Below, piece after piece: positions 41,923 to 51,654 of a stretch of DNA of 64,000 nt. The DNA lies in assembly GCF_000633455.1 (NCBI RefSeq), contig NZ_AYMG01000009.1:1-64000 (forward strand), given 5' to 3'. Under the pieces are notes generated by a model that was not told the origin of the DNA, did no database searches, and saw nothing but the letters and a program-made list of their open reading frames with translations. Numbering within the stretch: the stretch's first letter is position 1; each line of letters starts with the position of its first letter. Both the position numbers and the translations under genes were made by a program. The DNA comes from Pedobacter jeongneungensis. GTDB taxonomy: Bacteria; Bacteroidota; Bacteroidia; Sphingobacteriales; Sphingobacteriaceae.

Positions 41923-42786
41923 TTATTTTTGTGATTGCTCAGGAGCTTTTCCAATCAGATCCATAAACTGATCCAGCTTAGGCGTAATAATAATCTGTGT
42001 ACGTCTGTTTTTGGCTTTCCCTCCAGCAGTTGCATTATCTGCAATTGGGTTAAACTCGCCACGGCCACCTGCTGTTAAGCGTTTAGGATCGACAGCATAT
42101 TTAGTTTGCAATACCTGAACCACTGATGAAGCACGTAAGGCGCTTAAATCCCAGTTGTTACGGATATTGGTCTGCGTAATTGGCACATTATCGGTATTAC
42201 CTTCAATCAACACATCATAAGTATCGTAATCTTTAATGATTTTAGCGATTTTGCTTAAAGTTTCTCCAGCTTTATCAGAAACCTCGTAACTACCCGATTT
42301 ATAAAGCATATTGTCGGCTAAAGAGATATAAACCACACCTTTAAGCACCTGTACATCAACATCTCCAAGTTCTTCCCTGCTTAATGAACGGGTTAAATTA
42401 TTGGTTAATACCATGTTAAGCGAATCACTTTTGTTTTTGGCATTTACCAGTTGTTTGATGTATTTATTCGAACTGTTAATTTCATCAACCAGTTTCGAGA
42501 TATTAACGTTCCCTTGGTTACTCGAGTTTAAACATTTGTTCAGGGCGTCTTGTAAAGCGGTAACATTAGCTCTTTCTGAAGCAATCTGTTCTTCTAAACT
42601 TTTTACCCTGCTGGTGCTTCCGCTAAGTTCGCGTTGGCTATCCTGATATTTATTGCTGAGTTCCTGATTTCTTTCTCTCAATTTCGAATAAGTATCCTGA
42701 AGTTCAGCGTATTTTTTATTACTTACACAACCTGCAGCAAGGGCCAGGCCAAAGAGCATTAAAGGGATTGATTTGTATAATTTCAT
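41923..42786 (-). CDS. OmpA-family peptidoglycan-binding lipoprotein
   Basis: A 287-residue lipoprotein: signal ending in lipobox LAAGC (Cys20). A coiled coil spans about 25-115 (ELQDTYSKLRERNQELSNKYQDSQ...). The OmpA C-terminal domain (about 145-275) carries the peptidoglycan-binding Asp/Arg pair in the region EGNTDNVPITQ...LSALRASSVV and NRRTQIII. It would link the outer membrane to the cell wall. The short C-terminal tail is polar. A terminator follows the stop. Confidence 0.93.
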   Translation of the reverse strand: MKLYKSIPLMLFGLALAAGCVSNKKYAELQDTYSKLRERNQELSNKYQDSQRELSGSTSRVKSLEEQIASERANVTALQDALNKCLNSSNQGNVNISKLVDEINSSNKYIKQLVNAKNKSDSLNMVLTNNLTRSLSREELGDVDVQVLKGVVYISLADNMLYKSGSYEVSDKAGETLSKIAKIIKDYDTYDVLIEGNTDNVPITQTNIRNNWDLSALRASSVVQVLQTKYAVDPKRLTAGGRGEFNPIADNATAGGKAKNRRTQIIITPKLDQFMDLIGKAPEQSQK

Positions 42787-42859
42787 AATTTTTATTTTTT
42801 TATTGCTAACATGTCAACAAATTTCCTGCCGCAAAGTTTATTATGCACATTAACCGATG

Positions 42860-45373
42860 TTAAAAAGCGTTAATCTTTACTGAATCGAAGCTGGCCAATG
42901 CCTTGTATGCCCTTAATCCTATACTACCAGATTGATATTGGCTATCAGTTGCAGAAAGAACGGCTTTAGCCGATCCGTTTATAAAAATATCAAATTTATC
43001 GCCTCTTGCAACAATTTTCAGTGTGTACACTTTGTTCATTTCAACAGGGTATTTTACTGAGCTTAAAACAATCCATTTTTGATCGCTCGCTTTACCTAAC
43101 TGTACTGTTCCATCAAGTTGATTTAGACCTACGTAATACCCCTGGTAAGCATCAGGTCCGATTGCCGGATTGGAAACCCTGAACATTAAACCAGCATCGC
43201 CTGCGGTATTGATCTTTACATCGGCCTGGTAGGTAAAATCTTTAAAATCTGTGCCATTGGCTACATATTTAGAACCATTGATACCGTAACCGCCAGAGCC
43301 AGCATTTGAGGCCGAATTAACTTGTCCATCTTTCCAAAACCAGCCACCACCGTAAAAAACCCAATCGGCAGCCATTCCTTTATCAAAATTTTCAATCAGG
43401 CTTTTACTTACTTTCTTAGGTTGACCAATTACCGGAAAACAGCTTAAGCGGATATTTTCTGATCCGTAAGGCACTAAAGTGATTTCTTCGTCTTTTTCAT
43501 TCGAGGAAACCGGACTAAAAGGCACATCAAAAGCAGCAACCTTGTTATATCCTAAACCCCAGGATGGTATTTTTCTACCCTGAATTTTCAATTTCACAGG
43601 TGATGCTGCTGCGATAAAAGGATTTTCGGGCATGGTAGATTTTTCAACTTTAACGGTTTTGTTTAAATTTCCCTTAGCTAATAACAGACCGTAATTCCAT
43701 GGTGATGCGGGACGGATTTCATAATCTGCAAAACCTTCAACGGGATGTGTTTTTGTTATTTTATTTTCGGCTTTGATTTCTAATGCATAAACAATCGGGC
43801 CATGCATTACACTTACTGAATTATTTACCTGTGTTTGAGTGCTTATCTGCATTGGGAAATTGAGCTCCAATTGATCCTGATTTTTCCATTCGCGGCTGAT
43901 CGTAAACATTTCTCCTGCTTTTACACCGCTTAATAAGGTTCCATTTAATTTTATGGTAGGTTTAATGCTCCAGGTTGGAATTCTCAAGATTAACGGAAAT
44001 GATGTTGACGCTGCAAGACCGATATTGAGTTTAATCTGTTCTTCAAATGGGTAATTGGTTTCTTCGGTAATCTTTATCTTTTTACTTCCTGCTACCAGCG
44101 TCTCTATTTCCATTGGCCCATAAGTAATTACGGCAAGGCCATGATCTGGTGTGGCCACTACACTGCTTTTTACAAAGTAAGGCCAGCCCATATGCATATT
44201 ATAGCGGCAGCAGCCATAACCTGAATATGGACTTGAAACGATGCCAGAGCCATAATCCTGATTAAAGCCATGATCGCCATGTACACTTTGTACCTGATTG
44301 GGTAAGGTATAATATGAATGATTTTTAAAATCTCTGCTAAACTGAGCAGGTAAAGCATTAAAAGCAACTTTTTCGAGCTGATCGCCAATTTTAGCCTCAT
44401 GGATTACTTTGGCAGCAGTTTCTAAACTCTGCATCCATTCTACTACGGTACAGGTTTCTACCCCTTCTATGCTGCTGGTACCGGCAAGAAACTCCGTACC
44501 TGAGCCCAAACCTTCTGGCTGACCATGATCGTGCATGATGTGTTGGATTCCTTTTAAAAGGGCATCGCGATTGACAGGCAGATCGTTTAGTTGTGCATAA
44601 ACAACAGGAAATTTTAATGCCTGAGCTACATTAACCATGTGTTTTGGCTGAAAATCATCCCCATAAAAGTAAAATTCGTTATTGGTATAAATATCTATCC
44701 AGGGGTAAGCTTGTTCTTTTAATTTTTCTACCAGCTTTAACAGGTCCTGATCGCCGGTTTTATTGTAAAGCCAGATGGCAATTTCCATATTATCGCCAGC
44801 TCTTGATTTGCCCCATTCTTTTAAAGGATCAGCATCTAAATTGGCCAGTTGGTACTTAAAATATTTAGAAAGGAAAGGAATTACCCTTTTATCATTTGTA
44901 GCCTCATAATAACTTTGAAGGGCATACATCATAGGCATACGTGGCCACCAATCTTTCATTTTTGGCGGACCAAACAAGCCATTGGGCTGCTGGTTATTTA
45001 ATGTCCAATCGATATATTTTTGTGCCTTAGCCTTAAGTGCAGGATCATCCAATGTATAAGCTAAAGCCACCAAACCTTTAACATAGTAAGGCACCCGCTC
45101 CCATCCGTTACCATCTCCGCCAAGCCAATCGGTATTTTTACCCAGGTTATCTTTTTCAGGATATAGTTCTTCGGCCATTCCTGTTGCACCATCACGCTGT
45201 TGTTCCAGCTGCTTTAACAACCATCCTTTCGCTTTTATGCTACCGATAGGCAACTGCACATAAACCTGTTGTTTTAAAGGTGCTTTATTAAACTCGGTTA
45301 AATTTTGGGCTTGTAAATTTTGAATGGCTAAACTGGAAATCAGGAAACAAATGGTGGTTACTATTCTCTTCAT
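42860..45373 (-). CDS. GH127-like glycosidase (beta-L-arabinofuranosidase) with C-terminal LamG-like domain
   Basis: An 837-residue exported enzyme with a signal peptide (cleavage about residue 22, LQA/QN). The central (alpha/alpha)6 barrel is GH127/DUF1680-like. GVETCTVVEWMQS carries the Glu and first Cys, and YGCCRYNMHMGWP carries the Cys pair that bind Zn and include the nucleophile in GH127. After about residue 650 a LamG/DUF1080-like beta-sandwich follows (SLIENFDKGMAADWVFYGGGW..., DAYQGYYVGLNQ). It should release L-arabinofuranose or a related sugar outside the cytoplasm. It is followed after a gap by the sialate O-acetylesterase gene on the same strand. Confidence 0.88.
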   Translation of the reverse strand: MKRIVTTICFLISSLAIQNLQAQNLTEFNKAPLKQQVYVQLPIGSIKAKGWLLKQLEQQRDGATGMAEELYPEKDNLGKNTDWLGGDGNGWERVPYYVKGLVALAYTLDDPALKAKAQKYIDWTLNNQQPNGLFGPPKMKDWWPRMPMMYALQSYYEATNDKRVIPFLSKYFKYQLANLDADPLKEWGKSRAGDNMEIAIWLYNKTGDQDLLKLVEKLKEQAYPWIDIYTNNEFYFYGDDFQPKHMVNVAQALKFPVVYAQLNDLPVNRDALLKGIQHIMHDHGQPEGLGSGTEFLAGTSSIEGVETCTVVEWMQSLETAAKVIHEAKIGDQLEKVAFNALPAQFSRDFKNHSYYTLPNQVQSVHGDHGFNQDYGSGIVSSPYSGYGCCRYNMHMGWPYFVKSSVVATPDHGLAVITYGPMEIETLVAGSKKIKITEETNYPFEEQIKLNIGLAASTSFPLILRIPTWSIKPTIKLNGTLLSGVKAGEMFTISREWKNQDQLELNFPMQISTQTQVNNSVSVMHGPIVYALEIKAENKITKTHPVEGFADYEIRPASPWNYGLLLAKGNLNKTVKVEKSTMPENPFIAAASPVKLKIQGRKIPSWGLGYNKVAAFDVPFSPVSSNEKDEEITLVPYGSENIRLSCFPVIGQPKKVSKSLIENFDKGMAADWVFYGGGWFWKDGQVNSASNAGSGGYGINGSKYVANGTDFKDFTYQADVKINTAGDAGLMFRVSNPAIGPDAYQGYYVGLNQLDGTVQLGKASDQKWIVLSSVKYPVEMNKVYTLKIVARGDKFDIFINGSAKAVLSATDSQYQSGSIGLRAYKALASFDSVKINAF

Positions 45374-45506
45374 AAAAAGGATTATTGGTTAGATAATTAT
45401 TGTTATAAAACTAACAAATATGAGTGAATAATAAAACGATTTAGTAAAAATAGACAAAAGCAAATAAAAAGCTAATAATCAAATACTTGAATACATAAAA
45501 ACATAA

Positions 45507-45545
45507 ACCCAACAACTTAGATATGATAAATTGTTGGGCTTTTTA
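45507..45545 (-). terminator. Terminator of the sialate O-acetylesterase gene
   Basis: An 8-bp stem (CCCAACAA / TTGTTGGG) with a 15-nt loop and T-rich tails, 20-58 bp after the esterase stop. Confidence 0.7.
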
Positions 45546-45564
45546 AAAAAGGTCATTTTAAAAT

Positions 45565-47550
45565 TTATTTTTTGCCAGAAGTAATACCTTGCCAGGTATC
45601 CGTTCTGAATGGCGAGGCCGGAAGGCCATCGTTAGCGATAAGATTTGCTACAGGATTATTTCCCCATGCATAGCGCACGGCAACCGGATTGGCAACCTGA
45701 TCGCTGCTTACTACAATCTGGTTCCCTTGTATCATTGCTTTGGCCCAGTGAAATTTCTTATCAGCTCCTGCAATGGCAAAACCTGTAAGTGTTGCACCAT
45801 CTGCCGCTTTTAATCCATTTTCGGTATTGCCAAAAGTTAAACGGATCTGTTTTCCTTCAACTTTAGCCGATTGGTAAACCGGCCCTGAATAATTATTTTT
45901 CTGACCATAAGTTTTGGCTAAGGCAATTAAACCCAACCTTCGGCCAACTTCCTGTTTATTTTTAGGGTGGATATCTTTTGCATCGCCAATATCAATAATG
46001 GTAGCCATGCCAGTATTTGGTAAAACCAGTGTTTTTTGCTGGGCCTCTCTCAGTTCTGCCCAGGCCGATTCAACCGGGGCATTATCCACCTGCATATAAT
46101 TAGCCAATTGAACAAAATAAAATGGAAAATCACCCTGCCCCCATTTCTGACGCCAATCTTTAATCATTACTGGAAATAATTCACGGTATTGATAAGCCCT
46201 GTCGGCATTGCTTTCTCCCTGATACCAAATGGCTCCTTTGATTGAAAACTGAATAAAAGGATTAATCATGGCGTTATATAAAACCGTTGGTCGGTTAGGG
46301 CCACTTTCATCAGCAGGTTTTGGCCCGATGTTATTAAAATTAAGTCCAATTTTATATCTCCAGTCTCCCGCAAGCGAAATTTTCTCACCCGCATTATTTG
46401 TCACACTTAAATCTTTGGCCTCGCCATAAATGCCACCGCCGCCGCCACTATCAAAAACACGTACGGTAATTATATTTTCGCCTGGTTTGAGTAAATCTGC
46501 AGGTATGGCATAGCTTCTACCTACATTATAGCCGACCGTTTCGCCAACTTTTACACCATTTACATAAGTAATATCGTTATCATCTATGGTTCCGAGGTTA
46601 AGTTTTATACCGCTTGTTTTCCAATTTTCCGGAATATTCACTTTCCTGCTAAACCACACAATGCCATCGAAATTTTTAAGTGAAGCTTCTTCCCACAACG
46701 TTGGCAAAGTCATGCTTTTCCAGCCTGTAGTTTCTGCTGTGGCCCATTTAAGCTGTCCGGCCTGATAACCAGAATCTTTTTCTGTGGTCATTTTAACCCA
46801 GTTGGTTACTTTTTCGTCGTATGAAACCGTTGAAGAATTTTTAGCTGCTTGTTGGATTTTATCAACTGCCGCAGAAAAATCGGTCATTTTTTTAAGCGAT
46901 TCGGCACTGGTCCAGGCTTCTGCAATGGTTCCGCCCCATGAGGTGTGGATTAGTCCTATTGGAATTTTTGTTTTCTCGTACACTTCGCGGGCAAAGAAAT
47001 AGGCTGTAGATGAAAATTCGGCAATATATTTCGGACTGCATTCCTGCCAGCCACCGTTGGTTACTTTAGCGTCGCTAAGTGGAGTATTACTTGTAATATG
47101 TTCTGCCTGTAATAAACGGATATTGGGAAATTTGGCATCTGCAATCTCTTTTTCGTAATTACTTATTTTCCCCCAGCCAGCCAGGGGCATTTCCATATTG
47201 GATTGGCCTGAGCAGATCCATACATCACCAATCAATACATTGTTAAGCACCAATAGTTCTCCATCCGAAATGGTGATGGTATAAGGTCCGCCATAAGCTG
47301 GTGTTCCAACTTTGATTTTCCAATTGCCATTGGCATCTGCAATAGCGCCATAATTGATTTTATTCCACGAAACCGTAATTTTAACGGCTTTTCCGGCGGT
47401 GGCTTCGCCCCAAATAGCAGCATTTGTTTTTTGCTGCAGCACCATATTATTGCTAAAAACCGATGGCAACAAAATTTTCGCATGTAAAAACTGGAAACTA
47501 AAGAGTAGTAACGCAATTAGAAATAAAGATTTTATCCTCGGGATGCTCAT
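45565..47550 (-). CDS. Sialate O-acetylesterase-like SGNH hydrolase
   Basis: A 661-residue exported protein with a signal peptide (FLIALLLFSFQFLHA). It is an SGNH/GDSL esterase of the sialate O-acetylesterase family. The catalytic Ser is in WICSGQSNMEMPLAG, the GAIWYQGESNADRA block holds the Gly/Asn oxyanion residues, and the Asp-His pair is in DIGDAKDIHPKNKQ. A jelly-roll insertion (about 265-395) lies between. It removes O-acetyl groups from sialic acids or plant/host glycans. It belongs to the GH127 region, and cooperation in glycan use is inference. Confidence 0.92.
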   Translation of the reverse strand: MSIPRIKSLFLIALLLFSFQFLHAKILLPSVFSNNMVLQQKTNAAIWGEATAGKAVKITVSWNKINYGAIADANGNWKIKVGTPAYGGPYTITISDGELLVLNNVLIGDVWICSGQSNMEMPLAGWGKISNYEKEIADAKFPNIRLLQAEHITSNTPLSDAKVTNGGWQECSPKYIAEFSSTAYFFAREVYEKTKIPIGLIHTSWGGTIAEAWTSAESLKKMTDFSAAVDKIQQAAKNSSTVSYDEKVTNWVKMTTEKDSGYQAGQLKWATAETTGWKSMTLPTLWEEASLKNFDGIVWFSRKVNIPENWKTSGIKLNLGTIDDNDITYVNGVKVGETVGYNVGRSYAIPADLLKPGENIITVRVFDSGGGGGIYGEAKDLSVTNNAGEKISLAGDWRYKIGLNFNNIGPKPADESGPNRPTVLYNAMINPFIQFSIKGAIWYQGESNADRAYQYRELFPVMIKDWRQKWGQGDFPFYFVQLANYMQVDNAPVESAWAELREAQQKTLVLPNTGMATIIDIGDAKDIHPKNKQEVGRRLGLIALAKTYGQKNNYSGPVYQSAKVEGKQIRLTFGNTENGLKAADGATLTGFAIAGADKKFHWAKAMIQGNQIVVSSDQVANPVAVRYAWGNNPVANLIANDGLPASPFRTDTWQGITSGKK

Positions 47551-47766
47551 ATTTGACCTATTTTTGAATGATTAGAAAGCGAATTTACACTTTCTACCGG
47601 TCAACATCAATACATTCATCAGCACTTCACATTTTTGTGTTAAAAATGAGGCAAAATTCGTTCAATTGTTTGGGTAAGAATATCATTTTGCTTATTTTGC
47701 AGGTCTAAAAGAACAACTCTGGGTTCAAGATCGAATTTGCCGGACGTTCCTCAAATTACTGAATTA

Positions 47767-48081
47767 ATGGTTAAGATTTTTATAGGCGGCCTTCCTGACA
47801 ACATCCAAGAGATGGATTTGGCAATACTGGTTAGTCTTCACGGCAGGGTAGAAACAATTAAAATTGTGCGCGACAGGGCTACGGGCAAATGTAAGGGTTA
47901 TGCTTTTTTGGAAATATACAGTCTTCCTGATGCCAAAAACATTGTATCCACTTTAAATGATGAAACTTTTAAAGGAAATGTAATAACGGTTAAAATATCG
48001 GAAGAGGACAGTACAGCCAAAGCAGCTAAACCAAAAACCAACCAGCCTTTTAAAAGCAAAAGACCAAGGTTACAGCGGTAA
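47767..48081 (+). CDS. RRM-domain RNA-binding protein
   Basis: A 104-residue protein with one RNA-recognition motif. RNP2 is VKIFIGGL and RNP1 is KCKGYAFLEI; the C-terminal ~25 residues are Lys-rich. I start at MVKIFIGGLPDN (47767); the frame from 47737 begins with TTG. Small RRM proteins are common in Bacteroidetes and some bind mRNA 3' ends. No partner gene is adjacent. It is divergent from the esterase gene. Confidence 0.92.
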   Translation: MVKIFIGGLPDNIQEMDLAILVSLHGRVETIKIVRDRATGKCKGYAFLEIYSLPDAKNIVSTLNDETFKGNVITVKISEEDSTAKAAKPKTNQPFKSKRPRLQR

Positions 48082-48266
48082 TTTTTCTTTAAAGCTCTCT
48101 ATTACATCCTTATCCTTTAATTTTTTTGTTTTTATAGCGGCAAATATTGATCAATATTTGCTTTCTGTTAATTAGTTTTTGACGATAAACTTTTTTATCC
48201 GGTTCTAAACCTATATTTTGCCGGCATTGTTCCGATGCTCATGTAAAACAATCGACATAAACAGAT

Positions 48267-49520
48267 ATGGAAAATTATGCCATTGTAATATTTATTTTAG
48301 CGGTAATGATCGGTTTATCATCAATTGCCGATCACATTAAAATCCCCTATCCTATTTTATTGATTATTGCTGGTATAGCAGTTGGTTTTATACCTTCTTT
48401 ACCGCCTATTGATATTAATCCGGAGATTATTTTCCTGATTTTCTTACCGCCGTTACTTTACGATGCTGCTTTTAACATCTCGTTTAAAGAGTTTAAAACC
48501 AATATTAATACCATACTTACTTTGGCTATATCGCTGGTGTTTATAACCGCGGTTGGCATTGCTGTGGTGGCACATTATATGATTCCGGGGATGAGCTGGC
48601 CGATATCATTCGTATTGGGTGCCATACTTTCTGCAACGGATGCAGTTGCTGCCATGAGCATTACGAAAGGATTGGGCTTATCACATAAAACGAATACCAT
48701 TTTAGAGGGCGAAAGTTTGGTTAATGATGCTTCGGCGCTGGTAGCCTACCGTTTTGCTGTGGCGGCAGTAACGGGAACTGCTTTTGTATTTTGGAAAGCA
48801 TCTTTAGAATTTGCTGTTTTAATGGCGGGAGGTTTTTTGATTGGTATGGTCATGTCGAGAATCCTGGCTTTCATCCTTAAAAGAATACACGATAACAGGT
48901 TAGCTACCATCAGTTTTATGTTACTGATGCCTTTTGTTACTTATTTAATTGCAGAAGAGGTACATGTTTCGGGCGTAATTGCAGTGGTAATGCTGGGTTT
49001 GGGTATTTCGAGATTCAGCAATAAGGTTTTCCCGGAACAGCTTAAAAACCAATCGAAAAATATCTGGGACATTATTATTTTTTTATTGAACGGATTGATT
49101 TTCATTTTAATCGGACTGCAGTTTCCGTATGTTTATAGAAACATCAATAGTGCAGATATTTTACCATATATTGGTTATTCTTTGGTGATTACCATTGTCG
49201 CTTTGTTACTCAGGATGGCACGTGTTTTTCTACAGCGGTTCAACCTTCAGAAAGCTTTTCAAAAAGGAAAACATAAGATTACAGAAGAGGCGTTATTGGA
49301 TTTTAAAAACAGTTTGATCATCAGCTGGTCGGGTATGAGGGGTATTGTTTCTTTGGCTATTGCCATCGGATTACCGGCTACTTTATCTGATGGAAGTGCT
49401 TTCCCGCAGCGTAATGCCATTATTTTTATTTCTGTTGTGGTTGTACTTTTTACGCTTATCGGGCAGGGACTTACGCTCCCCTGGCTGGTGAAGAAACTGG
49501 CTACGGAGGATGAAGGATAA
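48267..49520 (+). CDS. Na+/H+ antiporter (CPA1/NhaP type)
   Basis: A 417-residue membrane protein with about 12 TM helices. Family motifs are FLPPLLYDAAFNISFKEF, SATDAVAAMSITKGLGL and LEGESLVNDASALVAYRFA, the last with the conserved acidic ion-binding residues (ND). WSGMRGIVSLAIAIGLP is the late TM block. It exchanges Na+ (or K+) for H+ to control pH and salt. It lacks the long cytoplasmic tail of some NhaP proteins. Hairpin repeats follow the stop. Confidence 0.92.
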   Translation: MENYAIVIFILAVMIGLSSIADHIKIPYPILLIIAGIAVGFIPSLPPIDINPEIIFLIFLPPLLYDAAFNISFKEFKTNINTILTLAISLVFITAVGIAVVAHYMIPGMSWPISFVLGAILSATDAVAAMSITKGLGLSHKTNTILEGESLVNDASALVAYRFAVAAVTGTAFVFWKASLEFAVLMAGGFLIGMVMSRILAFILKRIHDNRLATISFMLLMPFVTYLIAEEVHVSGVIAVVMLGLGISRFSNKVFPEQLKNQSKNIWDIIIFLLNGLIFILIGLQFPYVYRNINSADILPYIGYSLVITIVALLLRMARVFLQRFNLQKAFQKGKHKITEEALLDFKNSLIISWSGMRGIVSLAIAIGLPATLSDGSAFPQRNAIIFISVVVVLFTLIGQGLTLPWLVKKLATEDEG

Positions 49521-49583
49521 TTTGGTGTTTTTCAACCACCGAGTTCACGGAGAAAAAATCACAGAATTCACATAGATAAATAA

Positions 49584-49628
49584 ACTTTGACAATCTTATA
49601 GGCACTGTGCATAAAAGATTGTCAAAGT
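49584..49628. repeat. ACTTTGACAATCTT hairpin, copy 1
   Basis: A perfect 14-bp inverted repeat (ACTTTGACAATCTT / AAGATTGTCAAAGT) with a 17-nt loop. Confidence 0.9.
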
Positions 49629-49775
49629 AAACGATAAATCGTGATATGTCATAAGCTCAATAGCCCCCTCGACTCCGCTCAGGGTGACATACCGAGGTGA
49701 TAAATCTGAAGGAATATCCCAGAGATCTGCATTTTCCATGATTTACCACCGAGTTCACAGAGAATATAGAGATAA

Positions 49776-49820
49776 ACTTTGACAATCTTACAGGTACTGA
49801 CCCCAAAAGATTGTCAAAGT
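49776..49820. repeat. ACTTTGACAATCTT hairpin, copy 2
   Basis: The same 14-bp arms with a 17-nt loop of related sequence, followed by AATTAATTGG as in copy 4. Confidence 0.9.
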
Positions 49821-49871
49821 AATTAATTGGACTTATTGCTTAATCATTAAGGAATTAAGGCAGTTAAGAAA

Positions 49872-49916
49872 ACTTTGACAATCTTACAGGTATTGCGCCA
49901 AATAGATTGTCAAAGT
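49872..49916. repeat. ACTTTGACAATCTT hairpin, copy 3
   Basis: 13 of 14 arm bases pair. The left flank (TTAAGGCAGTTAAGAA) is shared with copy 4 in reverse orientation. Confidence 0.88.
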
Positions 49917-49939
49917 AAATGGTGATTGATCTGAATGGT

Positions 49940-51616
49940 TTACCAATAAACGCTGTAAAGCGCAACCAATAAGCCTATGATGATTAAAGCGCCAACTGCA
50001 AAACTGGTTGATGTTTTAAACATTTTAGCATCAATGGCCAGGCCTTTAGCTTCGGCCTTAGCTTTGTTACTTGCTAAACTAATGATTACCATACCAAGGA
50101 TACAGAATATAAACACGAAGCCCATTCTATCTAAAAATGGAATTTCGTAAACACCAACAGCATTTTTTACAGAGAAGCCACTTCCTGATAACCACGAAAG
50201 ATCGGTAAGGTTAGGTAAGAATTTAAGCAAGATTGAAAGGGCAAAACCACCAATGGTCGCAAATAATGCGGCACCAGAAGTTGTTCTTTTCCAGAAGAAT
50301 CCCAAGATAAACATGGCAAAAATACCTGGAGATACAAAACCTGTATACTCCTGAATGTATTGGAAACCTCCTTTTTTATCGATACCCAGGTATGGGGCAA
50401 TTACTACGCCCAGGATCATGGCCACAACAATCGAAATTTTACCTGTTGTTACGAGATTTTTCTCTGATGCTTCAACATTTAATACCTTCTTATAAATATC
50501 CAAAGTAAAAATGGTAGCAATACTGTTCGCTTTACCAGCTAATGAGGCTACAACAGCAGCAGTTAATGCAGCAAAAGAAAGTCCTTTTAAACCTGCAGGC
50601 AGCAAGTTTAACAATACCGGATAAGCGCGGTCAGGATTTACCGAACCACCCTGAATCATTTCTGACTGGAAAGCACCATCTTTATATAATACATAAGCTG
50701 CAATGCCCGGTAAAACCACTATGATCGGCATTAATAATTTTAAGAATGCAGCAAAAAGAATCCCGCCACGGGCAGTTTCTAAATTTGCACCCAAAGCACG
50801 CTGGGTGATATATTGATTACAACCCCAATAGTTTAAATTCACAATCCACATACCACCTACCAACACACTTAAACCCGGTAAATCAATATAATTTTCATTA
50901 TCTGGTTTCAAAATCATGTGGAAATGCTCTGAAGCTTTTGAAGTCATTAAGCTATAACCCTCAAAAATTCCTGAAGTACCATAATGGGTAGATACCAGGT
51001 TTAACGCCAGATAAGTAGTTGCTAATCCACCCAAAATCAGGAAAAATACCTGGATAACATCGGTATAACCGATTACCTTCATCCCGCCAAGTGTAATGAT
51101 GATGGCGAAAACGGCAATGGCATACATACAAAAACGCAAATCAAAGCCTGAAATACTGCTTACAGCCAAGGCACCCAGATAAAGGATCGATGTTAAGTTT
51201 ACCACCACATACAGCAATAACCAGAATACCGCCATAATCATAGCTACTGTACCGTTATAACGCTGGTGTAAGAATTGCGGCATTGTTGCAATTTTGTTCT
51301 TTAAATAAACCGGGATAAAGAAAACGGCTACAACGACTAAGGTTAAAGCGCCCATCCATTCGTAAGTTGCAATGGCCAAGCCCATTTTAAAGCCCGATCC
51401 ACTCATGCCAATAAACTGCTCGGCAGAAATATTCGATGCGATTAATGACGCACCAATGGCCCACCAGGTTAAAGAGCCTTCGGCAAGAAAATAATCTTTG
51501 GAACCGGTAGATTCTGATTTTTTCTTATTGTAAATGTAGAGCCCGTAAGCGGCTACAATAACGAAGTAGATTGCAAATACAATGTAATCCTTCGTGTCTA
51601 ATAAATTGTTCTTCAT
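49940..51616 (-). CDS. Sodium/sugar symporter (SSS family)
   Basis: A 558-residue transporter of the solute:sodium symporter family with about 14 TM helices, close to vSGLT-type galactose/glucose transporters. Typical blocks are DYFLAEGSLTWWAIGASLIASNISAEQFIGMSG near the N-terminus and NLNYWGCNQYITQRALGA in the middle. It ends in a hydrophobic helix. It lies 38 bp after galK in the galT-galK-symporter operon, so it is most likely the galactose importer. Length is typical (500-600). Confidence 0.93.
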   Translation of the reverse strand: MKNNLLDTKDYIVFAIYFVIVAAYGLYIYNKKKSESTGSKDYFLAEGSLTWWAIGASLIASNISAEQFIGMSGSGFKMGLAIATYEWMGALTLVVVAVFFIPVYLKNKIATMPQFLHQRYNGTVAMIMAVFWLLLYVVVNLTSILYLGALAVSSISGFDLRFCMYAIAVFAIIITLGGMKVIGYTDVIQVFFLILGGLATTYLALNLVSTHYGTSGIFEGYSLMTSKASEHFHMILKPDNENYIDLPGLSVLVGGMWIVNLNYWGCNQYITQRALGANLETARGGILFAAFLKLLMPIIVVLPGIAAYVLYKDGAFQSEMIQGGSVNPDRAYPVLLNLLPAGLKGLSFAALTAAVVASLAGKANSIATIFTLDIYKKVLNVEASEKNLVTTGKISIVVAMILGVVIAPYLGIDKKGGFQYIQEYTGFVSPGIFAMFILGFFWKRTTSGAALFATIGGFALSILLKFLPNLTDLSWLSGSGFSVKNAVGVYEIPFLDRMGFVFIFCILGMVIISLASNKAKAEAKGLAIDAKMFKTSTSFAVGALIIIGLLVALYSVYW

Positions 51617-51654
51617 TGATTTATTTTGGTTAGTGTACCTGAGGTAATTTTATT

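Larger units (their letters stand above)
49521..49939. other. 419-bp gene-free region carrying a three-copy hairpin repeat
   Basis: Between the convergent antiporter and sugar symporter genes. It holds three copies of the ACTTTGACAATCTT hairpin (49584-49628, 49776-49820, 49872-49916), two copies of a CACCGAGTTCAC block (49538, 49747) and a GACTCCGCTCAGGGTGAC fragment (49669-49686). No gene seen. Confidence 0.85.

Noticed and set aside
49584..49916. CRISPR-like or attachment-site interpretation of the three hairpins
   Set aside because: The spacing is irregular, units are inverted repeats, there are no cas genes and no integrase, and a fourth copy lies 9 kb away.
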